DNA of 64,000 nt, from contig NZ_JAFMTA010000001.1 of assembly GCF_017916515.1 (NCBI RefSeq), forward strand, positions 496,001 through 560,000. The letters run 5' to 3'. The notes under the pieces were generated by a model. That model searched no databases and was not told the origin of the DNA. It was given only the letters and a program-made list of their open reading frames with translations. This document shows, in pieces, positions 30,947-38,998 of the stretch. Source of the DNA: Naasia sp. SYSU D00948 (GTDB taxonomy: Bacteria > Actinomycetota > Actinomycetes > Actinomycetales > Microbacteriaceae). The position numbers were made by a program, and so were the translations under genes. How positions within the stretch are numbered: position 1 is the stretch's first letter; each line of letters starts with the position of its first letter.

Positions 30947-31957
30947 GTGATCCGTCGCGTCCTGGCAGCCCTGATCCTGCTGGCGGTCGCCGGAAGCCTC
31001 CTCGCCCTCGCCTGGCCGCAGCTCTTCGGATGGCATCGCGTGACGCCCGTCGCCCAGGCGGTGTCGCTGCGCTCCGCGGCCGTGGTCGTCGCCCTGATCG
31101 CCGCTCTCCTCTCGACCGTGCTCGCGCTGCTGATCGCCGCCGGGCGCCGCTTCTTCGCGGTCATCGCGGTGCTGCTCCTCGCCTTTTCCGGACTGCAGGT
31201 CGCGGTCCTCTCCTCCCGGGGGTTCAGCGGGTCCGGGTTCGAGACACCGTCCGCCACCAGCATCCGCGTGCTCTCCTGGAACACCCTCGGCGATGCCCCG
31301 GGCGCCGAGCGGATCGCACAGCTCGTGATCGACTCCCAGGCGGACGTCGTCGCCCTGCCCGAGACCACCAAGGCGACCGCGGACGACGTCGCGGCGCGCG
31401 CCCGCGCGGCGGGCCTCCCCCTCGTGGCGTACACGGTCGCCTACGACCAGGTGTCGAAGGCGCGGTCCACGTCGCTGCTGATCAGCTCGGACCTGGGGTC
31501 CTACGTCATCGGCACCGGCGCGTCCAACACCTCGGTCCTGCCGAGCCTCGTCGCGATGCCCACCGGCGGCGGGCCCGTGCTCGTCGCGGCTCACGCGGTC
31601 GCGCCGCTGCCTCAGTACACGTCCGAGTGGCGCAGCGACCTGGCATGGCTCGCCGCGCAGTGCGAGGGCGCGGACGTGATCCTCGCCGGGGACTTCAACG
31701 CGACGCTCGACCACTTTCCGGGACTGCAGGCCGAGCCCGGTATGGATCTCGGCCGGTGCCGCGACGCCGGGAGGCTCGCGGGCGCCGGCGCGGTCGGCAC
31801 CTGGCCCACGGCCGTGCCGGCGCTGCTCGGCGCCCCGATCGATCACGTCCTCGTCACGTCCGCCTGGCGTGTGAGCGGGTACCGGGTGCTGACCGACCAC
31901 GAGGGCGCGGGCAGCGACCACCGGCCCGTTCTCGCCCAGCTCACCCGCGCGGGCTGA
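30947..31957 (+). CDS. Membrane-anchored endonuclease/exonuclease/phosphatase family protein
   Basis: This is a 336-residue protein. Three hydrophobic helices at the N-terminus (about 5-22, 40-60 and 67-87) anchor an EEP-fold catalytic domain that should lie outside the membrane. Catalytic motifs are VLSWNTLG, VVALPETTK, LAGDFNAT and GAGSDHRPVL, so the Asn, Glu, Asp-Asn and Asp-His set of metal-dependent phosphodiesterases is intact. Substrates in the family range from nucleic acids to phospholipids. The exported orientation favours a lipid or extracellular nucleic acid (inference). Confidence 0.91.
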   Translation: MIRRVLAALILLAVAGSLLALAWPQLFGWHRVTPVAQAVSLRSAAVVVALIAALLSTVLALLIAAGRRFFAVIAVLLLAFSGLQVAVLSSRGFSGSGFETPSATSIRVLSWNTLGDAPGAERIAQLVIDSQADVVALPETTKATADDVAARARAAGLPLVAYTVAYDQVSKARSTSLLISSDLGSYVIGTGASNTSVLPSLVAMPTGGGPVLVAAHAVAPLPQYTSEWRSDLAWLAAQCEGADVILAGDFNATLDHFPGLQAEPGMDLGRCRDAGRLAGAGAVGTWPTAVPALLGAPIDHVLVTSAWRVSGYRVLTDHEGAGSDHRPVLAQLTRAG

Positions 31958-31967
31958 CGAGCAGGGG

Positions 31968-31973
31968 GACAAT
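31968..31973 (+). promoter_or_regulatory. -10 box giving a leaderless aminopeptidase P transcript
   Basis: GACAAT is followed by 6 nt and the ATG at 31980. Confidence 0.45.
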
Positions 31974-31979
31974 GGACCC

Positions 31980-33431
31980 ATGAACGACGAGACGGAGCGA
32001 CTGGCGGAGCCGGACCTCGAGGCGCCGGAGGCGACGGGGCCCGTGGAGGGCCAGGCCGAGCAGCCGCGCGCGACGGCGAACCGGGCTGCGCCGTGGCCCG
32101 AGTCCTTCGCGGCCTACATCGGCAGCGGCTGGGCGGATCGAGCGCTCGTCACCCCGCCCCAGCGGGACCAGGCGCCATACGCGGCGGAGCGGCGCCGCCG
32201 CCTGTCGGGCCTGTTCCCCGGTCAGCGGCTCGTCGTGCGCGCCGGCAGCCGCAAGGTGCGCTCGAACGACACGGACTACCCGTTCCGGGCGGACTCCGCC
32301 TTCTCCTGGCTCACCGGATGGGGCGCGGACGCGGAGCCGGACGCGGTGCTCGTGCTCGATCCCGCAGGCGACGGCCACACCGCGACGCTCTACTTCCGGC
32401 CTGCGGCCGGGCGCGACTCCGACGAGTTCTACGCCAACCCCGAGATCGGCGAGTTCTGGATCGGACCCCGGCCGACGCTCGACCACGTCGCCGCCGACCT
32501 CGGCATCGCGACGCAGCCGCTCACGGAGTTCCGCTCCCAGGACGACGACGTCGACGCGGACACCTCGGACGAGCTCGCCCGGGCGCTCAGCGAGTTCCGG
32601 CTGGTCAAGGACGATTACGAGATCGCGCAGATGCGGCTCGCGATCGAGGCGACCGCCCAGGGCTTCGACGACATCATCGCCGACCTGCCGCGGATCCAGC
32701 GGCATGAGCGCGGCGAGCGGGTCGTGGAGGGCGTCTTCTACACGCGGGCTCGGATGGACGGCAACGCCGTGGGCTACGACACGATCGCCGCCTCGGGACC
32801 GCACGCGTGCATCCTGCACTGGACGCGCAACGACGGTCCCGTCGTGCCCGGCGACCTCATCCTCATCGACGCCGGGGTGGAGCTGCCGAGCCTCTACACC
32901 GCGGACATCACCCGGACGCTGCCGGTCGACGGCCGCTTCACCCCCACCCAGCGCATGGTGTACGAGGCCGTGCGGGAGGCGGCCGACGCGGCCTTCGCGG
33001 TCGTGCGGCCCGGCATCCGCTTCCTCGACGTGCACGAGGCGGCGATGGCGGTCATCGCCCGGAAGACCGCCGAGTGGGGCCTGCTGCCGGGGACCGCCGA
33101 GGAGGCGCTGCAGCAGGAGAACCAGCAGCACCGCCGCTACATGGTGCACGGGACGAGCCACCACCTCGGCATCGATGTCCATGACTGCGCGAAGGCGCGG
33201 CGCGAGCTGTACCGCGAGGGGCTGCTGAAGCCCGGCATGGTGTTCACGATCGAGCCCGGCCTCTACTTCCAGCCCGACGACCTCACGGTCCCCGAGGAGT
33301 TCCGCGGCATCGGCGTCCGCATCGAGGACGACGTGCTCGTCACCGAGAACGGCGTCGAGAACCTCTCCGCGGCGATCCCGCGCACGGCGGACGAGGTCGA
33401 GGCCTGGATCGCCCGCCTCTCCCGCGCCTGA
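31980..33431 (+). CDS. Aminopeptidase P family protein (M24B, Xaa-Pro peptidase)
   Basis: This 483-residue dinuclear metallopeptidase removes N-terminal residues before proline. An acidic N-terminal extension (about 35 residues) precedes the creatinase-like domain and the pita-bread catalytic domain. Metal ligands are visible as LIDAGVE (Asp), ADITRTLPV (Asp), HGTSHHLGIDVHD (His), TIEPGLYF (Glu) and VRIEDDVLVTENG (Glu). It is cytoplasmic, in peptide turnover. The ATG at 31980 sits 6 nt after GACAAT. It ends in a convergent region with a long hairpin. Confidence 0.95.
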   Translation: MNDETERLAEPDLEAPEATGPVEGQAEQPRATANRAAPWPESFAAYIGSGWADRALVTPPQRDQAPYAAERRRRLSGLFPGQRLVVRAGSRKVRSNDTDYPFRADSAFSWLTGWGADAEPDAVLVLDPAGDGHTATLYFRPAAGRDSDEFYANPEIGEFWIGPRPTLDHVAADLGIATQPLTEFRSQDDDVDADTSDELARALSEFRLVKDDYEIAQMRLAIEATAQGFDDIIADLPRIQRHERGERVVEGVFYTRARMDGNAVGYDTIAASGPHACILHWTRNDGPVVPGDLILIDAGVELPSLYTADITRTLPVDGRFTPTQRMVYEAVREAADAAFAVVRPGIRFLDVHEAAMAVIARKTAEWGLLPGTAEEALQQENQQHRRYMVHGTSHHLGIDVHDCAKARRELYREGLLKPGMVFTIEPGLYFQPDDLTVPEEFRGIGVRIEDDVLVTENGVENLSAAIPRTADEVEAWIARLSRA

Positions 33432-33470
33432 GCGCCGCGCTTCGCGCCGTGCTACGCGCCGTGCCTACTC

Positions 33471-33535
33471 CCGCCGAGATGCCACTTGGTGCTCCCAAAT
33501 CGCGGGAATGGGAGCACCAAGTGGCACTTCGGCGG
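33471..33535. terminator. Long bidirectional hairpin between convergent genes
   Basis: A perfect 17-bp stem, GCCACTTGGTGCTCCCA (33481-33497) with 33509-33525, carries an 11-nt loop. It is extended by the outer pair CCGCCGA/TCGGCGG (33471-33477 and 33529-33535) across a 3x3 internal loop. It starts 39 bp after the aminopeptidase stop and ends 5 bp before the stress-protein stop. Confidence 0.8.
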
Positions 33536-33540
33536 ACGGA

Positions 33541-34068
33541 CTACGCCGTGGGAGGGTACGGCGACTCGGGAGCCGCAGGCGGCGTCGAGCCGAGGATGCT
33601 CTGCGCCCGGCCTGAGCTCTCCGGCTTGACGACGAGGGTGTAGTTGGACGCGATCACGGCCCGCGTGGACGTGAAGTCGCGGATGCGGCGGGTGGCGGCG
33701 TAGCTCGCGAGGCCGAACAGCATGCCGAAGCCGGCGCCGATCAGCATCGCCGCGAGCGCGACGCCGAACACGTTCGGGCTCGCGGGCGAGAAGAGGAGCA
33801 GGACGACGCCGAAGAACACGCCGAGCCACAGGCCGGACAGCGCGCCCGCGCCCGCCGCCTTCGCGTAGGTGAGGCGCCCGGTCACATGCTCGACGCTCTT
33901 CAGGTCGTTGCCGACGATCGAGACGTCCTGCACCGAGAAGTCCGCCTTCACGAGCCGGTCCACCGCCTGCTGCGCCTGCGTGTAGGTCTCGTACGTCCCG
34001 ACCACCTCGCCGCGGGGCAGCGCGGGCTCGACCGCCGGGCGGCCGCTGAACGGGGAGGGTGAGGTCAT
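33541..34068 (-). CDS. General stress protein-like membrane protein (YflT/GSP17M domain)
   Basis: This 175-residue protein begins with the general-stress-protein 17M-like domain (GEVVGTYETYTQAQQAVDRLVKAD, then VQDVSIVGNDLKSVE). Two glycine-rich membrane segments follow (LSGLWLGVFFGVVLLLF and ALAAMLIGAGFGMLFGLA), then a short domain (ASNYTLVV) and a proline-rich tail. The role is unknown; relatives are stress-induced. The start at 34068 is not preceded by a clear ribosome site, and AGAATT lies 6 nt upstream, so it may be leaderless. It is divergent from the MgtE-N/CBS gene. Confidence 0.88.
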   Translation of the reverse strand: MTSPSPFSGRPAVEPALPRGEVVGTYETYTQAQQAVDRLVKADFSVQDVSIVGNDLKSVEHVTGRLTYAKAAGAGALSGLWLGVFFGVVLLLFSPASPNVFGVALAAMLIGAGFGMLFGLASYAATRRIRDFTSTRAVIASNYTLVVKPESSGRAQSILGSTPPAAPESPYPPTA

Positions 34069-34133
34069 GTGAACAATTCTGGCCGAAACACCTGACAGAT
34101 GGCGGCATCGGCGTCGCCGGGAGGTCGCGCCGG

Positions 34134-34139
34134 TAGCCT
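34134..34139 (+). promoter_or_regulatory. -10 box giving a leaderless MgtE-N/CBS transcript
   Basis: TAGCCT is followed by 6 nt and the GTG at 34146. Confidence 0.48.
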
Positions 34140-34145
34140 GGTCGT

Positions 34146-35477
34146 GTGAGTGTGAGCAGGGTCTTCGTCGCCCGGCTGGTCGGCTGCACGGTCTTCGACC
34201 CGCTGGGCGATCGCGTCGGGAAGGCGCGCGACGTGGTCGTCGTGTACCGCCGAAGCGACCCTCCGCGCGTCGTCGGCCTCGTCGTCGAGATTCCCGGCAA
34301 GCGGCGCGTGTTCCTCTCGATCGGCCGGGTCACGAGCATCGGCGCCGGTCAGATCATCACGACGGGTCTCATCAACCTGCGCCGCTTCGAGCAGCGGGCG
34401 AGCGAGACCCGCGTCATCGCCGAGATGCTCGGCCGCCGGGTCGTGCTCGCGGACGGATCCGGCGAGGCCACGATCGAGGACGTCTCCATCGAGGAGGTCG
34501 CCCCCGGCGAGTGGGAGGTCGGACAGCTCTTCGTGCGCAAGCCGAAGACGAGCCCCAGCCCGTTCGCCAAGGGCCCGACGATGTTCGTCCGGTGGGACGA
34601 GGTGCGGGAGCGCGTCGGCAAGGGCCAGAGCCAGTCGGCGAGCCAGCTGATCCAGACCTACTCCGACCTCAACCCGGCGGACCTCGCGAACACCCTGCTC
34701 GACCTGCCCGAGCAGCGCCGCCAGGAGGTGGCCGAGGAGCTGCCCGACGAGCGCCTCGCGGACGTGCTCGAGGAGATGCCGGAGACGGATCAGGTGCAGA
34801 TCCTCGCGAAGCTCGACGACGACCGGGCCGCTGACGTCCTCGACGCCATGCAGCCCGACGACGCCGCCGACCTCATCGCCCAGCTGCCCGGTGAGCGCGG
34901 CGAGGCCCTCCTCGATCTGATGGAGCCCGAGGAGGCGGACGACGTCCGCCGGCTGCTCGAGTACGAGCCGGACACCGCGGGCGGCCTCATGACGCCCGAG
35001 CCGATCATCCTCTCCGCGGACGCGACCGTCGCCGAGGGGCTGGCCCTGATCCGCCGGCACGAGCTCGCGCCGGCGCTCGGCGCGGCCGTGTGCGTCACGC
35101 TGCCGCCGTACGAGCCGCCGACCGGTCGCTTCCTCGGCATGGTGCACTTTCAGCGGATGCTCCGCTACCCGCCGCACGAGCGGCTGGGCACGCTCCTCGA
35201 CCAGGGGCTCGAGCCCGTGCGCGACGACACCTCCGCCGCCGAGGTGTCGCGGATCCTCGCGACCTACAACCTCGTCAGCGTCCCCGTCGTGGACAAGAAC
35301 AACCGACTCGTCGGCGTCGTGACGGTCGACGACGTGCTCGACCACCTGCTCCCGGAGGACTGGCGGAACCCCGACTCCGCACGGGCGCCGCGGACCCGCG
35401 CCGCCGCACTGAGGCGGGGGCTCCCGGTGCCCGCCGGACGCCGTGGAAGGAGGGCAGGAGATGGCGCGACCCGTTGA
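34146..35477 (+). CDS. PRC-barrel/MgtE N-terminal/CBS domain protein without membrane domain
   Basis: This 443-residue soluble protein contains a PRC-barrel-like beta domain (about 5-160). An MgtE intracellular N domain follows (helical repeats, LPEQRRQEVAEELPDERLADVLEEM). A CBS pair comes next (LMTPEPIILSADATVAEGL and VPVVDKNNRLVGVVTVDDVLDHLL). The five-helix Mg2+ channel of MgtE is missing, so it cannot transport magnesium alone. It may sense Mg2+ or nucleotides for another protein (inference). It overlaps the DUF1003 membrane protein gene by 17 bp, and mrp follows; this trio is conserved in actinobacteria. Confidence 0.91.
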   Translation: MSVSRVFVARLVGCTVFDPLGDRVGKARDVVVVYRRSDPPRVVGLVVEIPGKRRVFLSIGRVTSIGAGQIITTGLINLRRFEQRASETRVIAEMLGRRVVLADGSGEATIEDVSIEEVAPGEWEVGQLFVRKPKTSPSPFAKGPTMFVRWDEVRERVGKGQSQSASQLIQTYSDLNPADLANTLLDLPEQRRQEVAEELPDERLADVLEEMPETDQVQILAKLDDDRAADVLDAMQPDDAADLIAQLPGERGEALLDLMEPEEADDVRRLLEYEPDTAGGLMTPEPIILSADATVAEGLALIRRHELAPALGAAVCVTLPPYEPPTGRFLGMVHFQRMLRYPPHERLGTLLDQGLEPVRDDTSAAEVSRILATYNLVSVPVVDKNNRLVGVVTVDDVLDHLLPEDWRNPDSARAPRTRAAALRRGLPVPAGRRGRRAGDGATR

Positions 35478-36024
35478 GACCACGCCACGGCAGGAGCCGC
35501 GGCTGGACGCCCCGAAGGGCCTCCGCACCTCGGTCCTGTCGTTCCGCAAGCGGGCGAGCCGGGACCGCTTCGGCCGCGCCACGGAGTTCATCGCGCGCGC
35601 GATGGGAACACCCTGGTTCCTGATCGGCCTGACACTGTTCGTGATCGCCTGGATGGCGTACAACACCTACGCGCCGGAGCAGTGGCGCTTCGACTCGGCC
35701 GAGATCGGCTTCACGGCACTCACGCTGATCCTCTCGCTCCAGGCCTCGTATGCCGCGCCGCTCATCCTGCTCGCGCAGAACCGCCAGGACGACCGCGACC
35801 GTGTCGCCATGGAGCAGGACCGGCAGCGGGCCGAGCGGAACCTCGCGGACACCGAGTACCTCGCCCGCGAGGTCGTCGCCCTGCGCCTGCTCGTGCGCGA
35901 CATGGCCTCCAAGGACTTCATCCGCTCCGAGCTGCGAAGCCTGCTGGAAGAGCTCGAGAAGCGCGACCACGACGAGCCGGCCGAGGCCGAGCACCGGCGG
36001 TCGACGGGATCGAGGTCCGCGTGA
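35461..36024 (+). CDS. DUF1003 family membrane protein
   Basis: This is a 187-residue inner-membrane protein. A basic amphipathic N-terminus precedes two membrane helices (FLIGLTLFVIAWMAY and IGFTALTLILSLQASYAAPLI). A charged coiled-coil-like C-terminus follows (NRQDDRDRVAMEQDRQRAERN). The function is unknown. ATG 35461 is preferred because GGAAGGAGGGCAGGAG precedes it; this overlaps the upstream gene by 17 bp. An in-frame upstream ATG at 35443 is less likely. The next gene starts at a 4-nt GTGA overlap. The upstream gene carries an Mg-sensor domain, so cooperation is plausible but unproven. Confidence 0.92.
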   Translation: MARPVETTPRQEPRLDAPKGLRTSVLSFRKRASRDRFGRATEFIARAMGTPWFLIGLTLFVIAWMAYNTYAPEQWRFDSAEIGFTALTLILSLQASYAAPLILLAQNRQDDRDRVAMEQDRQRAERNLADTEYLAREVVALRLLVRDMASKDFIRSELRSLLEELEKRDHDEPAEAEHRRSTGSRSA

Positions 36025-37166
36025 CGGCGGGCACGGCCGAGCTGGAGGACGCCGTCCGGGAGCGCCTGCGCAGCGTCATCGATCCGGAGATCCGCAAGCC
36101 GATCCCCGACCTGGACATGATCGACGGCGTCACGGTCACCGCGGACGGCACGGCGCGCGTGGGCCTGCGTCTCACGATCGTGGGCTGTCCTGCCGCGGAC
36201 CGGATCGAGCAAGACGTGCGCGACGCGGCGCTCGGGACGCCGGGGGTGACCTCCGCGGTCGTCGAGACCTCGATCATGACGCCCGAGCAGCGGCACGCGC
36301 TCACGCTCAAGCTCCGGGGCGCCCGGGCGCGAGGCGCCCAGTTCGGCCGCGACTCGCTGACGCGCGTGATCGCGGTCACGAGCGGCAAGGGCGGGGTCGG
36401 CAAGAGCACCGTGACCGCGAACCTCGCGGTCGCCCTGGCCGCGCAGGGCCTGTCCGTCGGCGTGGTCGACGCGGACGTGCACGGGTTCTCGATCCCGGGC
36501 CTGCTCGGCATCCCGGCGGACGCGACGCCGACGCGGGTGGACCAGATGATGCTCCCGCCGGTCGCGCACGGCGTGAAGGCGATCTCGATCGGGATGTTCC
36601 TTCCGCCCGAGCAGCGGGGCGGCGCGGTCGCGTGGCGGGGCCCGATGCTGCACCGGACGATCGCGCAGTTCCTGACGGACGTGTTCTTCGGCGAGCTCGA
36701 CGTGCTCCTGCTCGACCTGCCGCCCGGCACCGGCGACGTCGCCATCTCGGTCGGTCAGCTGCTCCCCCAGGCCGAGGTCATCGTCGTCACCACGCCGCAG
36801 CCGGCGGCCGCCGAGGTCGCCGTGCGGTCGGGTCTCCTCGCGCGCCAGACCGGTCAGCGCCTCCTCGGCGTCGTGGAGAACATGGCCGGCCTCGCTCAGC
36901 CGGACGGCAGCGTCCTCGACCTGTTCGGCTCGGGCGGCGGCGCCGAGACGGCGGCGCGCCTCTCCGACGGTCAGGCCGACGCGGTGCCGCTCCTCGGCTC
37001 CGTGCCTCTCAGTGTCGACCTCCGCGTCGCGGGGGACGCGGGCGTGCCCGTCGTCCTCTCCTCCCCGGGGGACCCGGCCGCGCGGGCGCTGCGGGACATC
37101 GCGGCGCGGCTCTCGGTGCGGCGCGAGAGCCTGGCGGGGCGCAGCCTGCCCCTCTCCCTCCGCTAG
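36021..37166 (+). CDS. mrp: Mrp/NBP35-family P-loop ATPase (Fe-S carrier type)
   Basis: This is a 381-residue protein. An N-terminal MIP18/DUF59 domain (IDPEIRKPIPDLDMID) precedes the deviant Walker A VTSGKGGVGKST, the ATPase core (LLDLPPGTGDVAIS) and FGSGGGAETAARL. Mrp proteins assemble or carry Fe-S clusters. The CxxC that binds the bridging cluster in many relatives is replaced by AQPDGS in ENMAGLAQPDGSVLDLFG, so the mode of binding must differ. The GTG at 36021 overlaps the DUF1003 stop as GTGA. It ends in a convergent region holding a 19-bp tandem repeat array. Confidence 0.94.
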   Translation: MTAGTAELEDAVRERLRSVIDPEIRKPIPDLDMIDGVTVTADGTARVGLRLTIVGCPAADRIEQDVRDAALGTPGVTSAVVETSIMTPEQRHALTLKLRGARARGAQFGRDSLTRVIAVTSGKGGVGKSTVTANLAVALAAQGLSVGVVDADVHGFSIPGLLGIPADATPTRVDQMMLPPVAHGVKAISIGMFLPPEQRGGAVAWRGPMLHRTIAQFLTDVFFGELDVLLLDLPPGTGDVAISVGQLLPQAEVIVVTTPQPAAAEVAVRSGLLARQTGQRLLGVVENMAGLAQPDGSVLDLFGSGGGAETAARLSDGQADAVPLLGSVPLSVDLRVAGDAGVPVVLSSPGDPAARALRDIAARLSVRRESLAGRSLPLSLR

Positions 37167-37169
37167 CGC

Positions 37170-37311
37170 CTGCACGGGTCCGGAGCGCCTGCACGGATCC
37201 GGAGGACCTGCACGGATCCGGAGGATCTGCACGGATCCGGAGAATTCGGCGACACGCCGTGCGCGGAGCCCCCGGCAGCGGCGTGTCGCGAAGTGCGCCG
37301 GACCCGTGCAG
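37170..37311. repeat. Four-copy 19-bp tandem repeat plus inverted copy enclosing a hairpin
   Basis: CTGCACGG(G/A)TCCGG starts at 37170, 37189, 37208 and 37227, an exact 19-bp period. The perfect complement of the first copy lies at 37298-37311. Between them an 11-bp stem, GCGACACGCCG/CGGCGTGTCGC (37249-37259 with 37279-37289), forms an inner hairpin. It fills the gap between convergent mrp and tatB and probably terminates both. Confidence 0.88.
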
Positions 37312-37367
37312 ATGCTCGGGCGCCAGGGGGCGGCCGCGCGCCTCGCGGTGCGCGGCCGGGCGAGGGG

Positions 37368-37739
37368 CTAGGTCGCCTCGGAATCGAAGGGCGCCGGGCC
37401 GCCCGGCTCCCGGCGCACCGCCGGGGCCGGCCCCGCTCGCGGGGCGCTCCTGGCCGGCGGTCGGACGACCTGCGCCGGCTGCTCCTCGTCCTCCAGAAGG
37501 GCCTCGCGGATGATGCGGCGCGGGTCGTACTGGCGCGGGTCCAGCTTCTTCCAGTCGACCTCGTCGAACTCGGGGCCCATCTCCTCGCGCATCCGGTCCT
37601 TCGCGTTGTCCGCGAACGCCTTCACCGACTTCACGAGCCGGGCCAGCTGGCCGGCGTAGCGTGGCAGCCGGTCAGGACCGAGAAGGACCACCGCGAGCAC
37701 CGCGAGAAGCAGCAGCTTCTCGAAGGTGAGGCCCATCAT
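37368..37739 (-). CDS. tatB: Sec-independent protein translocase subunit TatB
   Basis: This 123-residue TatB forms part of the twin-arginine receptor for folded exported proteins. It shows the family pattern: one N-terminal membrane helix (LTFEKLLLLAVLAVVLLG), the hinge GPDRLPRYAGQLARLVK, an amphipathic helix (FADNAKDRMREEMGPEF) and a proline-rich variable tail. The start MMGLTF at 37739 follows GGTGGGG; an upstream ATG at 37748 is weaker. TatA and TatC are not in the window. It is divergent from the O-methyltransferase. The sigE-rseA-htrA genes that lie between these two in mycobacteria (recalled) are absent. Confidence 0.93.
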   Translation of the reverse strand: MMGLTFEKLLLLAVLAVVLLGPDRLPRYAGQLARLVKSVKAFADNAKDRMREEMGPEFDEVDWKKLDPRQYDPRRIIREALLEDEEQPAQVVRPPARSAPRAGPAPAVRREPGGPAPFDSEAT

Positions 37740-37830
37740 GCACCCCACCCTAGCTTCCGCATTCGGGGCCTTTTCGTGCGCCGGAGAAGGCTCGTCCTGG
37801 GGATTGCCGGAGCGGGAGGGGCGGGCCGCA

Positions 37831-37836
37831 TAGGGT
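37831..37836 (+). promoter_or_regulatory. -10 box of the O-methyltransferase gene
   Basis: TAGGGT is followed by 9 nt and the ATG at 37846. The leader would be only 2-3 nt, too short for the purine-rich stretch to act as a ribosome site. Confidence 0.45.
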
Positions 37837-37845
37837 GGGAGGCGT

Positions 37846-38472
37846 ATGTCAGAGAAGGAAGCGAACTGGAAGTACGCCGACGACTACGTCGTCGAGCCCG
37901 AGTCGATCGCGCGCGCCCGAGAGCACGCGCTGGAGCTGGGAGTCGAGGCCGTCTCGCCAGCGGTCGGCTCGCAGCTGGCCGTGCTGGCGGCCGCCCTCCG
38001 CGCTTCCTCCATCGTCGAGGTGGGGACCGGGACAGGCGTGTCCGGTCTCTGGCTGCTGACCGGTGCGCCGAACGCGACCCTCACGTCCATCGACAGCGAG
38101 CCCGACCACCAGGCGGCCGCGCGGAGCGCGTTCGCGGAGGCCGGGATCGGCATGAGCCGCATCCGCCTGATCTCGGGACGTGCCAACGAGGTGCTTCCGC
38201 GTATGAACGAGGAGTCATACGACCTCGTGCTGGTGGACGCCGACCCGCGCAGCGTGATCGAGTACGTCGAGCACGGCCTGCGCCTGGTGCGCCGCGGCGG
38301 ACTCGTCCTCGTCGCGAACGCGCTCTGGCACGGTGACGTGGCGAACCCGGTGCGGCGCGACGCGGTCTCGACCGCGTTCCGCACGCTGCTCGAGGAGATC
38401 GGCCAGTCGAAGGCGGTGCTCAGCACCCTCTCCCCTGCTGGGGGCGGGCTGCTGCAGCTCATCCGGCTCTGA
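37846..38472 (+). CDS. O-methyltransferase family 3 (SAM-dependent)
   Basis: This 208-residue catechol-O-methyltransferase-like enzyme has the SAM-binding glycine loop VEVGTGTGVSGLWLL, the acidic residue TSIDSEPDHQAAA and the metal-site-like LVLVDADPRSVIEYVEHGLRLV. LVRRGGLVLVANALWHGDV follows. The substrate is unknown. Homologues flank tatB in many actinobacteria. The ATG at 37846 is only 9 nt after TAGGGT. It ends in a 250-bp convergent gap without coding signal. Confidence 0.92.
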   Translation: MSEKEANWKYADDYVVEPESIARAREHALELGVEAVSPAVGSQLAVLAAALRASSIVEVGTGTGVSGLWLLTGAPNATLTSIDSEPDHQAAARSAFAEAGIGMSRIRLISGRANEVLPRMNEESYDLVLVDADPRSVIEYVEHGLRLVRRGGLVLVANALWHGDVANPVRRDAVSTAFRTLLEEIGQSKAVLSTLSPAGGGLLQLIRL

Positions 38473-38650
38473 GCGCACCCGCGAACGCCGCCTGAGCCCG
38501 CCGTGCCTGGCGGAGCCGGGCGGCAATCGCCGATGCTCGCGAGCCGGGATCAACGGGTTCGGTTCGCCGCCCGAGGGCGTCATCGCGTCAGCGCGAGCGA
38601 CATACGTCATCGAGCGCATCGACCACGAGACGAAGTCGGCGACAACCGGC

Positions 38651-38707
38651 GCCGCTCCGCGAGGGAGCGGCGGCAGGCTGACGCGGCGGGGCGCCACGGA
38701 GGCGCCC
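38651..38707 (-). terminator. Two hairpins between O-methyltransferase and DUF3117 genes
   Basis: GCCGCTCC/GGAGCGGC (38651-38658 with 38664-38671) and GGGCGCC-ACGGA-GGCGCCC (38689-38707) are consecutive stems. The second lies 15 bp past the DUF3117 stop. The rest of the 38473-38722 gap shows nothing I can support as a gene. Confidence 0.55.
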
Positions 38708-38722
38708 TGAGGATGCTGAGGC

Positions 38723-38896
38723 TCAGCTGGCCCCGACGACGGCTCCGAGCGCGTCGTGCAGTTCCCTGGCCTCTGCGTCGTTCACGGAGACCACGAGACG
38801 GCCACCACCTTCGAGCGGGACCCGCACGATGATGAGCCTGCCCTCCTTGACGGCCTCCATAGGCCCGTCTCCGGTGCGCGGCTTCATAGCGGCCAT
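38723..38896 (-). CDS. DUF3117 family small protein
   Basis: This is a 57-residue protein translated directly from the sequence. It begins MAAMKPRTGDGPMEAVKEG, continues with LIIVRVPLEGGGRLVVSV and ends in HDALGAVVGAS. This is the highly conserved actinobacterial DUF3117 family; the function is unknown. The ATG at 38896 follows AAAGGGGAAG, and a good promoter (38927-38956) lies directly upstream. It is monocistronic and convergent with the O-methyltransferase. The tight conservation and own strong promoter suggest abundant expression (inference). Confidence 0.94.
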   Translation of the reverse strand: MAAMKPRTGDGPMEAVKEGRLIIVRVPLEGGGRLVVSVNDAEARELHDALGAVVGAS

Positions 38897-38926
38897 GGAG
38901 CTTCCCCTTTCTGAGGTTCAGCCTCC

Positions 38927-38956
38927 ATTATCCCGTAGCGCGCCGACATGCGCCAA
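38927..38956 (-). promoter_or_regulatory. Promoter of the DUF3117 gene
   Basis: The minus-strand -35 TTGGCG (38951-38956), an 18-bp spacer and the -10 GATAAT (38927-38932) predict a leader of about 24 nt containing the ribosome site. Confidence 0.7.
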
Positions 38957-38998
38957 AGCGGCGGCCCATCGGGCGCTCAGGGGACACCGAGCCGGGCG

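Noticed and set aside
37170-37240. Regularly spaced repeat resembling a CRISPR array
   Set aside because: The period is only 19 bp with no unique spacers, one inverted copy exists, and there are no cas genes.
38473-38722. Possible small genes in the 250-bp gap after the O-methyltransferase gene
   Set aside because: Open frames there are GC shadows without ribosome sites or family resemblance; only hairpins can be supported.
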